The notes beneath the pieces are model-generated. The model made no database searches, had not been told where the DNA came from, and was given only the letters and a program-made list of their open reading frames with translations. The position numbers and the translations under genes were made by a program. This document shows positions 12,801 through 25,000 of a stretch of 64,000 bases of DNA, one piece after another. This DNA is from Gigantopelta aegis (Eukaryota; Mollusca; Gastropoda; Neomphalida; Peltospiridae): the NCBI RefSeq assembly GCF_016097555.1, contig NC_054703.1, positions 19,379,932-19,443,931 of the forward strand, in the 5' to 3' direction. Positions within the stretch are counted from its first letter, which is position 1. Each line of letters starts with the position of its first letter.

Positions 12801-13058
12801 CTGACTGTGATTCGGCTCTTTCTGATGATGGTTACCATGCCAACCATTGTTGCTGTTGCTCATCGAGCGACAGTATGTTCCGTGGTGAGTGTAATTGTCG
12901 TCTCACACAAGGACGACCAAACGACGTGTGTTCTAGGTCGGACGGGAGGAGACTGCGAAGGAAACGACGCAAGAAGTTGGTCCACGGTAGAAAAACATAC
13001 GAGAGGAAAGGAAGATCATCTTCCAATTCTTCTGAAGTGGAGCAGACAGTGTTATCAG
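9848..13058 (+). CDS. coding exon 1 of the RING-H2 gene (residues 1-1070)
   Basis: The open frame would run on to a stop at 13072, but a CAG/GTGTGT donor at 13058/13059 cuts it in phase 1 and joins it to AT at 15334, making a GAT codon. It encodes three quarters of the protein, all low-complexity and Ser/Cys/Asp-rich with no fold I recognise. Short GDF-SRETS-like motifs recur at 12175-12300. Confidence 0.9.
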
Positions 13059-16000
13059 GTGTGTATGGCTAGAATGGGAAAAACAGATGCATATGATATG
13101 GAAGAGGTCTGTGCATCCTTCATTTGAGTAGTGATAGAAATCAGCAGAACTTTTCACTTGTCTGTCAGACAAATGCATCTAAAAATCAACTTGTCCCCCA
13201 ATATTTTCACTTGTTTTTTTTTTATTACAAGGATGATATTTCTGATTGCTCAAAATGAAACTGAACTAAACATTTTGACAACACACACTGGACAACAAAC
13301 AAGGTTCATTTTGCTCATCCCTGCAGGTTTTGACTTGTCAGGACAAACAGACAAGTGCTTATTTTGAACACTGAGGACCCCGGTCCTTGGTTTTTGAAAA
13401 TTATAGGTGAGTGGAAAACCACACACCTCAGTATGCTAAGGCAAGTGAAAAATCACTCTCCAAAATAGGCATTGTAGCTCCGATTGGATTTTGACTGGTA
13501 TGTCTACAAAATTGTCTTTTAAACCAGTATTTCCCCGATTTGTTCAACAAAGAGAAATACCAGTTTAACGACTGCATGGAAGCCACAGCCATGTTTTTAA
13601 TTTTTATTGTTTTAATAAATGGACCTTCCTATCGGCTAAATGAGCCATGAAAACTGTTGATTTTTTTAAACAGTGGAAATAAATGTACTCCTCTAGTTTT
13701 ACGTGCGCTGTTTGTTGAGTGTGACATGCACTGTTTTACGTGCGCTGTTTGTTGAGTGTGACATGCACTGTTTTACGTGCGCTGTTTGTTGAGTGTGACA
13801 TGCACTGTTTTACGTGCACCGTTTGTTGAGTGTGACATGCACTGTTTTACGTGCACCGTTTGTTGAGTGTGACATGCACTGTTTTACGTGCGCTGTTTGT
13901 TGAGTGTGACATGCACTGTTTTTCACACTCGTCAGATTGAAATTATGTGCGCTGTATGAGCGTGATCGCATCCGCGCACCTTGAAAAGCAAGGTCTGGGA
14001 CCCCTTGATGTATATATACAGGTACATTTGAAACATCTAAAGATTGTCATTCAAAACATGCTATTACATGCTTTAAATGTAACATCAAAAAAAGAAAGAA
14101 ATGTTTTATTTAACGACGCACTCAACACATTTTATTTATGGTTATATGGCGTCAGACATATGGTTAAGGACCACACATTTTGAGAGGAAACCCGCTGTCG
14201 CCACTACATGGGCTACTCTTCCGATTAGCAGCAAGGGATCTTTTATTTGCGCTTCCCACAGACAGGATAGCACAAACCATGGCCTTTGTTGAACCAGTTA
14301 TGGATCACTGGTCGGTGCAAGTGGTTTATACCTAACCATTGAGCCTTGCGGAGCACTCACTCAGGGTTTGGAGTCGGTATCTGGATTAAAAATCCCATGC
14401 CTCGACTGGGATCCGAACCCAGTACCTACCAGCCTGTAGACCGATGGCCTACCACGACGCCACCGAGGCCGGTAATAACATCAAAAAACCCCACAACTAA
14501 ACTCTGTCAGTTTGTCATTTGAACACTGATATGGTGCTGGTATGTACATGTAGTTCAGTGGTAGAGAGCTCTGTCTTGGACACATTCACCAAGGAAACTC
14601 AGATTGTGTGCCCAAGAAGGTCGTACTTGAACCTTCAGTAGATGTAAGCACTGGCCAAATGGTTGATTGATCGACATGTAAAATCCATTGCTTCAGATTT
14701 TTTCTATGCCATTCATTCATACTTATTTTCGTGCTTATATCCAATTAAGGTTCAAGCACGCTGTCCTGGGCACACCTCAGCTATCTGGGCTGTCTGTCCA
14801 GGACAGTGGGTTAGTGTTTAGTGAGAGAGACGTCAGTGTAGTAGCATTACACCTACCCATTGAGTTGTTATATTCGCTGTGGGTGGGAGTAGGTACTGTG
14901 GTGCGAACCCAGTACCTACCAGCCTTAAGTCCGATGGCTTTACCGTGACTCCACACCGAGACCCATCCCAATTCATCTGGTATTAAACCTGCTAGAGGTA
15001 TGTACTGTCCTGTCTATGGAGATCTACATATAAAAATATTTCTTGCTGTTCTTAAATATGAGTACATGTAACTGATGTGATTATCAGGTTTCCGTTCTCT
15101 GTTGACTAAGTGCTGAAATAATCATGTTTGATACAAATAGTCATAATTTAAAATATGCTGCTGCCATTGTTTTAACCAATATTGTATTTCTTTCCCTTTG
15201 ATATTGTATCTGTAGGTATTTGTTACTTAATGCAAATTTTATTCTGGTCAGGTCATAGGGTTTTACATGCACATTCAGAACAAGCTGTTGTAGCACACGC
15301 CAATTTTATTCTGTTTATATTTGATTTTTATAGATGAAAATATTGGTGTTTGTTCATCTGATGTCGGCACTGTGGATCCATTCTCAACCACCATGTTACA
15401 GCTTTACTTTTTAAGAGGCCAGTACGAAGATTACCAAAATGAACTCAATGAGACGAAGGAATCGCAGCCTTCATCAACTGAATACAATAAATCATTTTCG
15501 GTTCATGAGAATTCGCTTGGGTTGTGTGAATCTGGCAGCTTGGAGTTATCTCCCTTAAAAGATATATTCTTAAATCCACTGTCACCATGTCAACCTGTTA
15601 GCGATTTTTGCTCAGTACCAGATGTACCAAGTTGTGATGGTGAAACATCTCTTCTGCATGGACAAGTGGCAGACAACTCTGAGAAGATTGAGCGTTCTGG
15701 GTCTGTGGGGAGTTTTGGTCGGACTATAGACGAAATATTCTCACCGTTTGAAGCAATGATCGGTGCACATGGTTCAGATGCATCAAATAATTCATCAGAA
15801 AGTGTAAGTCTTTTTCTCTCATCTTTGTTGGGCTGGGATGTACATATAGTCAGGTGGGGCGGGACAGCCCAGTGGTAAAGCACTTGCCTGATGCATAATA
15901 GATCTAGCATCGATCTCCATCAGTGGGTCCATTGAGTTATTTCCCGTTCCAGCCAGTGCATTCACCACAACTGCTATATCAAAGGCTGTGGTATCTGCAC

Positions 16001-19000
16001 TCCTATCTGGGATTGTGCACATAAAAGATCCCTTGCTACTAATGAAAAAATGTAGCGGGTTTCATTTCTAATTGTAAATATTACCAGATGTTTGACATCC
16101 AATAGCTGATGATTAATATATCATTGTGCTCAAGTGGTGTCATTAAACAAAAAAGAAACTGATGTACAGCGGGTCATCCCTATATGAGTATGTAAGAAAT
16201 AAAACATCCCTTGCTACTAATGGAAATTAAATATAGCAGATTTCTTCTGTATGTCAAAATTACTAAATGTGCTGAGGTGTCTTGCAACCTCTGCAATTAC
16301 GAATATGTCTGTGGCAAAAAAGATGCCATTGAAAGAAAACCATGAATATAGTCCATGGCAATAGGCTGTTGGCAGTTGCAGGGGTTGTCTTGAAACCAAC
16401 GTTATTTTCATTCTGTGTTTCAGAATAAAGTAGCCGATTTCTTCCGCGCTCCAGACTTGGACTACCCGTCGTCTGACAGCGGCGATGCCGACGACGAGTT
16501 TGAGTGTGACTGTGAACACTGCCAGCTCGTCCGAGTGTCCGGACATCCAGACCAGCTGTCTGCAGTGATAGCCACATCCGACCCTGGCAGTCTCGGCACA
16601 GACCCACCACAGATCTCAAATCCTTGGTACAGTACATCACACAGCAGTTAGATCTTGAATCCTTGGTACAGTACATCACCTAGGAGAATATCGCAGGAGA
16701 TATTGCAAATTATAGAGCCAGCGATATCTCCTACAAAAGCCTATAATGGATGATACAATGATAAAATTAAGTTTTGTATTCGAATGCTTGTTTACGTTTA
16801 CTTGCAGCTCACTACCTCTAGTCTCGTACCCCTACTTGCATAGGTTTGTAATATTTACTGTGCATGTAATTATGTACAGTCATTTACCATGTCCATCTCA
16901 ATTACCGGCCTCAGTGGCGCAGTGGTTAAGCCATCAGACTACAGGCTGGTAGGTACATGGTTCGCAGCCCAGTACCGGCTCCAACCCAGAGCGAGTTCTT
17001 AAGGGCTCAATGGGTAGGTGTAAGGCCACTACACCCTCTTTTTCACTCACTAACCACTAATCAACTAGCAATTAACCCACTGTCCTGGACAGACAGCCCA
17101 GATAGCTGAGGTGTGTTCTCAGGACAGCGTGCTTGGAACTTAATTGAATATAAGCACGGAAATAAGTTGAAATCAATCAAACCATCTCAGTTAATTTAAT
17201 TTGTGTACAAGTTTACAAGAACTGTGTTTATTGTCAATCTCTAATCACAACAGTAAAACAATGCATTTTTGCAGCTATTCATACAGTTGGTCACCTGATC
17301 TCCTTGCACGTGACCAGCTAGTGATAGCGAGCCATCTCTGTAGTACTCGGTCGTAGATATAAAGTCTGTATCAATTAACTAAATGGCATAACAAGGAGAT
17401 TTGAGTTCATTGTCATTAAAAAATTCCAATGAGGCTCGCAGAGAAACAAAGAAGGCCTATTAATGATGTTTAAAGCGGTTGAAAGTGATGAATCTTTGAA
17501 AAGTTGGCAACATTATTTTTAACAAGTTATTTTTGTTTGCGATTTATTTGTTCAGTTGCCTTGCGTTTATAAAACAGTACATAACAAATGAAGAATAGCA
17601 ATAAAATATTGTGTTGTTCCCCAGTGTATTAATAAATATAATTTGATGGAAATGACCGAGTCCACTGGCCGATTGCAAAATGTTCTCACTTGATCTTTGG
17701 ACAAAATCAAAATCATTGTGTTATTTTTTTTTTTTAAGAAGGCGACTTAGAACTTTGCTATGGATGAAAAGGTAGGCAATGTTTAGTATGAAAAGCAATT
17801 ATTTTGCTCACATCGCCCCCTTGCGTGATCTCTGACATCCAGGTGTGTATTTGTTGCTAAATGAAATCATTTCAGTTAACACAAAGTTATCTCCCAGATT
17901 TTAGCTCTGTGCATTCGCAGGTCCTGTTAGGTTGGAAGTAATTGTCAGAGTTTACATATTTGAATGAGGGTAATAAATAAAATATCACTCTTATTTATTC
18001 GTGAACAGGTCAGATACTAATATGGAAAGTTTTGTAAAAAAATATACCTGGCCAAAACAAGTGTAGTATTCTATATGTACATGTACCATTACATCACTTG
18101 ATGGCTGATGGATCAGTTAAAAGAAATAATGGGTAATATTAAAGAGAATAACCAACATATTATGAGAAGTTACAAATCATCAGCCCCTCATGAACAAATA
18201 TTGTAAATCCCTCTTCAAAGGCAGTGGTAGACAACCAGGCTACCACGTTATGAACTATGGTAGCCCTCAGTAAAATTGGTAGCCCCATAATTTTTATAAC
18301 TTTAAAAAAGAGAGAGAAAAAAGCCAAATTATTTATTTTTATTTAAACATCTGGTTTTAGATGTTTAGGTGTTTAAGCATCTTGTTGATTGCGGAGTAAC
18401 TGGATGTACAAAAACAGCTCTAGTAGCCGGGCAGACTACCAGGTTTAGAAATCTGGTAGTCCGAGCAAGAAATCAGTAGCTAAAACATGACAGGCTACCA
18501 CTAAGGTGGAGCCCTGGATTGATTACAACAATGTATGTTTTTGCTTTCAGGGAGACAGAGTGGACATTTAGTGGTGACAATGATTTTGACGTCAGTCTGG
18601 ATGACTTCCGACCGCTGGAGCCGTTTCTACATGGTCTACAGCAGCTACCGCAAGACCCGATAGAACTCATGTACCAGGTAACAAACTCATTACACAGTAT
18701 GGGGGGCAGAATTTACCTCAGTCGGTTGAGTGCTTGCTTGAGGTGCTTGCATCACAGGATCGAACCACCTTGGTGGATCCATTCAACTGATTGGGTTTTT
18801 TCTCATTCAGCCAAGTGCAGCACAACTTCTCAAAGGTCGTGGTATGTGCTGTACTGTCTGTGGGAAAGTGAATTTAACAGGGTTCGTAGTGGTCTTTAAA
18901 TTCATTGAAAGTCTTTGAATTTGAAAAAAATATTTTTAGATCTTTGGAAGTCTTTGAATTGTAATAAAAGTCTTTAAATTCTCAAAAATCATAACCAAAG

Positions 19001-22000
19001 CAATGATGATATCTTTTGCAGCTGCATGCACTTGATATTTTCTAGTTACAAGGTTTAATCTGTCATGATGCATGTAAAAAAGCAAAAATTTTTGCCATGG
19101 ACAGCAACGTAAATGAACTGATTTGGTATTTGTATTGCATTCTATTGTCTTTGAGTGCTGTGTAAAAGTCTTTGAAAATTGCAGGTAAAAGTCTGAAAGT
19201 CCAGGGCTTCTAGGATCTTTTTTAAATCCACTAGCCATGGGATCAGTGATTTTATAATCCACTAGCCATAGGATCAGTGATTTTATAATCCACTAGCCAT
19301 GGGATCTGATTTTATAATCCACTAGCCATGGGATCAGTGATTTTATAATCCACTAGCCACGGGATCAGTGATTTTATAATCCACTAGCCATGGGATCAGT
19401 GATTTTATAATCCACTAGCCACAGGATCAGTGATTTTATAATCCACTAGCCACGGGATCAGTGATTTTATATCCACTAGCCACGGGATCAGTGATTTTAT
19501 ATCCACTAGCCATGGGATCAGTGATTTTATATCCACTAGCCATGGGATCAGTGATTTTTTTAATTTACTAGCCATGATTAAAAATGAACTAGCCCTACTT
19601 TACTTTTAAGTTAATACAATTTTACTAAATAATAGTAATAATCTGATATGTTACCTAAAGAGGGAGATGGAGATTAAAAACACTGACATTGGGGTTGGAG
19701 TGGGGTCAGGATATTCTTATTTACAAATAGACTTAACTGCAACATTTGATTATCTTTTTTTCACTAGCCGTCAGGCATGGTAATAGTAGTTATTTACTAG
19801 CCCAACATTGAATATCACTAGCCATGGGAGTGGGGCTACCATAATCTAGAAGCTCTGAAGTCTTTGAATTTGTTTGGTCTTTAAGGCTATGAATCCTGTA
19901 TAAAAGATCCCTTTCTGCATTAGAAAAAATGTAGCGGCTTTCCTTTGATGACTACATGTCAGAATTACCAAATATTTGACGTCCAACAGCCGATGATTAA
20001 TTCATCAATGTGGTCTAGTGGTGTCGTTAAACAAAACAAACTTTTTATTTTTACACAGTATGGATCATAAGGTTGGTGCTTGTCATTTGTTTTCCTGGCC
20101 TAGCCAGGGTCTTAAGAATAAAATCGGCCAACAGCCCATAGTTTAATTTCTTGAGGTCTACCTGTATGCTAACCAAATCTTCAGACAAACCCACCTATTT
20201 GTGGTATTACTTGCACATTTGATGTACTCTCACAAACAACATTAATGATTATTAGAATTTTCTTTTGACCAGACTGGTCCATATCAAGTAAAAGATGGCA
20301 ATAGAACAAGTATATTTTTTATAATGCATTAAAAAAAAAAAAAAAAACCCCACTGCATACTACTGCATGATGTGGTGTTTTATTTATACTGTGCATAAGT
20401 TAGCTTTGGAGGGCTTTATGGGTCATATTGAAGTTAAAGCCAGGGATGTTTTTGTTCACGATTTCATGCACCCACTACACATGTACACACCACGTGGTGT
20501 CTGTGTATTAACCGACATTATGGAACGTATTCTATAGAGTTCAAACAAAATGATTTCATGCACCCACTACACATGTACATGTGGTGTCTGTGTATTAACC
20601 GACATTATGGAACGTATTCTAGAGATCAAACAAAACGATTTCATGCACCCACTACACATGTACATGTGGTGTCTGTGTATTAACCGACATTATGGAACGT
20701 ATTCTAGAGATCAAACAAAACGATTTCATGCACCCACTACACATGTACATGTGGTGTCTGTGTATTAACCGACATTATGGAACGTATTCTATAGAGTACA
20801 AACAAAACGATTTCATGCACCCACTACACATGTACATATACATGTGGTGTCTGTGTATTAACCGACATGGAACGTATTCTATAGAGTTCAAACGCAGCTT
20901 ATACATAGAGGATATTTCTTGTTTTTTGTCATGCATGCGCGACGAGTATGATTTGATTGCAAACCTCATAAGATGAGATATAAATCATATTTGACAAAAA
21001 ACATGATTTTTTTTTTTTATTGTATAACTTTTGGCAATTTACTTTTATTTTTAAAATGCCAGCAGCAAAGTAGTTCTAGCTTTCTTACAATGAAGATTAT
21101 AAAACTCCTCATATGTGGTCATGTGGGATAGAAAAAGTACACCCAAGGTGGTGAAAATGTTGACCTGGGACGAGGCTTGCCGAGTCCCATGGTCGAAATT
21201 TTCACCACCGAGGGTGTACTTTTTCTATCCCACAGGGCCACATATGATGAAGTCTTTTTCTCTCATTCATTCAATAAATAAACCATTATTTTACATGAAC
21301 AGAAAAAGATGGCTGAACAAGTAACTTTTTTATTTGACCATTTTATCATAAATAAACTACACAATCATATTTGCTGTGTTTGTTTCATGTGTTAAATAAA
21401 ATTTAACACTACAAATTAACTAGATATCTTTTAAAATCAAAGTTTTAATAACAAAATATTAATTTAAAACTGTGTGTAATGACCTCACGTCACCATCTCA
21501 CATTATTATGACGTCATATATTATCAACAACGTTGTGTTAATCACAAGCGTGTGATATCCCATGTAAGATAGAAATTTCTTACATAGCTTTCTTTGATGG
21601 GGTAGTTCAGTCCTATATACCCGAGGATGAGAGAAAACACTTTCTACAGTGACGATAACACACTTTAGAGTGAAATAGTGAAATTTTCACTCTAAAATGT
21701 GTTCTCGTCACTGATAACACTTTTATTTCACCGATATTTTAAGATATTTCACTAAATTGTATATAATAAATAGCGATATTACCACCAACAGAACACACCA
21801 ATTGTAGATTCATCTGCCTACTTTTATACTTTACTCTGGTCATACTATACCTTCATCATATGCAGCTGGTGAAATGGGCTGGAGCTTGCAAACCACTCAC
21901 TTATTAGTCCATCTAGAGAAAGAAAGAAAGAAGTGTTTTATTTAACGACGCACTCAACACATTTTATTTACGGTTATATGGCGTCAGACATATGGTTCAG

Positions 22001-25000
22001 GACCACACAGATTTTGAGAGGAAACCCGCTGTCGCCACTACATGGGCTACTCTTCCGATAGGCAGCAAGGGATCTTTTATTTGCGCTTCCCACAGGCAGG
22101 ATAGCACAAACCATGGCCTTTGTTGAACCAGTTATGGATCACTGGTCGGTGCAAGTGGTTTACACCTACCCATTGAGCCTTGCGGTGCACTTACTCAGGG
22201 TTTGGAGTCGATATCTGGATTAAAAATCCCATGCCTCGACTGGGATCCGAACCCAGTACCTACCAGCCTGTAGACCGATGGCTTGCCACGACGCCACCGA
22301 GGCCGGTCCATCTAGAGGGGACTATAGGTTTTATGTCCTACTTATAGTTTTCAGGATGCTTTTTATTCACAATTCCTTGAGATATTGAGCTTAAATTTAG
22401 CTTTATCATATACTGTTACAGATCACGTTTCACTTTTATGGTGATTTATCTATTTTTGAGAGTTATGGCCCTTGAAGTTAGGAGATAAGAAACTTTGTTT
22501 TCTGCACTGTTTTTTGCAATGCGTGAAGATATTGACATGGAATTTTGTATATAGCTTTATCATATACTGTTACAGTTTGTTGAACTTTCATGACGATTTA
22601 CCTGTTTTTCACAGTTATAGCCCTTGATCTTAGGAGAAATGTAAATTTGTTGGGCCCAGTAGGGGACATGTATTGCTTTAGCAGTACTCTCCGAATGCTT
22701 CACACTAGTTAGGTTATCATTTTATGTTGGTTGGTTTTCACCTATAGTTTATTGTGGAGAAAGACTAACATTAATGACTGACTTTTTAATGACTTTCAGA
22801 ATGTGATCATGCAGATGTTAACTGTTCATCCTGAGTTGCTGGGGGAACTGGCTCCGCCTCCTGTGTCTTTGACAGTGATTGACAAGCTGGAGGTGGTAAC
22901 AGCTTCAAAAGATAACACAGGTAAAGAATTCTGTATTAAATGACTTAAATAGACTCCTACTATTATTTGATGTTTCAGTCTAGAAGAGCCGTTTTTAAAG
23001 ACCAGAATTATGTAACAGTAACCTCGGGAGGGTGAACTCCCCAATAAACCTAAAATATACAAATATAACAATATCTAAAAATTGTGTCTAGGTATTCCAG
23101 CCATACCAGACATTCTCACAATACATTATAAAATATGGTATTACACATGTATATATATATCTGAAAATTGATACTGTTGTACTCCAGCAAGGTGGGGTAT
23201 ATGTATAATACATAGAATAAAAAAAGACAGGTTATAAAAACCTATGTGTATTAAAAATAAACATAATTAATTTAACTTACCAGCAACATCTCTCAGTGAT
23301 CTGCACGAGCTGATATTTAATTATGAAACGTGCTGATAGAAGTTAGAAAAGTGACAGTAGGATTAGTGAAGTGAGAAAAGCATGTAAGTCAGGTCATGTC
23401 ATAACCCTATCATATTTCCTTTCCAGACTAAATCAAATGATAACATTAAAGATACTTTACTAACAATTAATAAATTAGTAAATGCTTAAAAAGATTGAAC
23501 AGTTAATACACTGAAAATATTATACACATTAATTAAGAAAATACTTTAATACTGAATTAGTATGCATAACAACACCTGGTTACATATCAGTTGCATTTTC
23601 TGAATCTGAACGAGATGTGATGAAATCTGGTAGTCGTAAGATAATATTTTTACCAGGCGACAAGGTGAAAGCATAGGTACATTTAAGTAAGTAGATATTG
23701 TGTTGTCTATAATATTAGTTATGTCCGTCTGTTTGCAGGTTCTGAAATGAAGTGTCCAATCTGCCTGTGCTGGTTTGATGAGGGCGAAGAACTCACACGG
23801 TTGCCATGCCAACATCTTTATCATCCACTCTGTATCCAAGCTTGGCTTGTCAAAGTAAAAATTGTTTTCACTTTTTTGTTAGAGGAGTTGTTGAGCAAAC
23901 TTTCTTTCCTGGCAGCGTACTAATGTGTACACACTAAATTAAAACTTGTGACCAATATATAGAGGTATAGTTCACAATAATCGGACTGTCTAACGGGAGA
24001 AATGTACCGGGCTTACCCTATCCATTGCCAAAATTGCCAAATTAGCCAATTGCTAATTGTTATTCAAAGTGACTACAAACTTTAGACTTTGGCTCATAAA
24101 ATATTATTTAACTTAACCGTGAAAAAATTGTGTGCATATTAAGTTCACATCATTCGCACCCAACCTTATTGCGAAATTTATATGCACACATTATTTTCAC
24201 ATGCATTAGTTTTTACAGATGCTAAAGGTCATTCCTGAAATTTAAACGTTGCGAACATGCGCTAAGGTGCATATTCGTGAAAAAAACATGTTGCAATATT
24301 TATCCGGTTTACAGTAACCAGATTTTCATAATTTTCAAAGAAATGCTCTACATATCTGAAATTTGCTCATCCAAAATGTGTTCCAGTGAAAGCCCCGGAT
24401 GTAACTGTGAAAAACAACTAGCTCGAAACATCTGATGGAGCACTCGAAGATTTTTCATGTTCAGGCAACATTTTGTCACCAAATTAACGACATACCCTGA
24501 TGAATGTAAAAGAAATAACAGACAGTACTTGTAATTAAATTTGAATCATACTTGCTAATAATAACACTAAAACTTCATACTTTACTTTGATTTATTTTTG
24601 GTCCATAAACAATAACGTTCAATATGCAACTTGTCCATAAAAAAATTATGTCATCAAATATGACGTTCCACGACGACGTAATTTTTACGTTAATCGAGAA
24701 ATGAACAAACTCCCGTTGCTACACCTGGACCAATGGGATGATATTATATTGTATTTAATGAATGTAACAGAAATTTAATTATATAATGAATGATATTTGC
24801 TAAACGATTGAACATTTATCAGCAGCTACTATTCAGTGTTTATAATTATGTAGAGACATCGGACACTTGATAGTGAATTGTTTAGTAGAAGAAAAGTGGT
24901 GATTAGATGCTTGACTGCATACACAAGTTGGATGTTTGTGTATAGCCTGTAGTAGGTAATGAATGTTACAGTTGACAAAATTAATGTGGTCGTTGAAACA

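Larger units (their letters stand above)
18702..20045 (+). mobile_element. SINE with GCAGAATTTACCTCAGTCGG head, split by a 1-kb insertion
   Basis: The head and middle are at 18702-18887 and the tail (AAAAGATCCCTTTCTGCATT to TGTCGTTAAACAAAACAAA) at about 19899-20045. Joined, they make one ordinary SINE body; the interruption is the element at 18888-19898. Confidence 0.88.
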
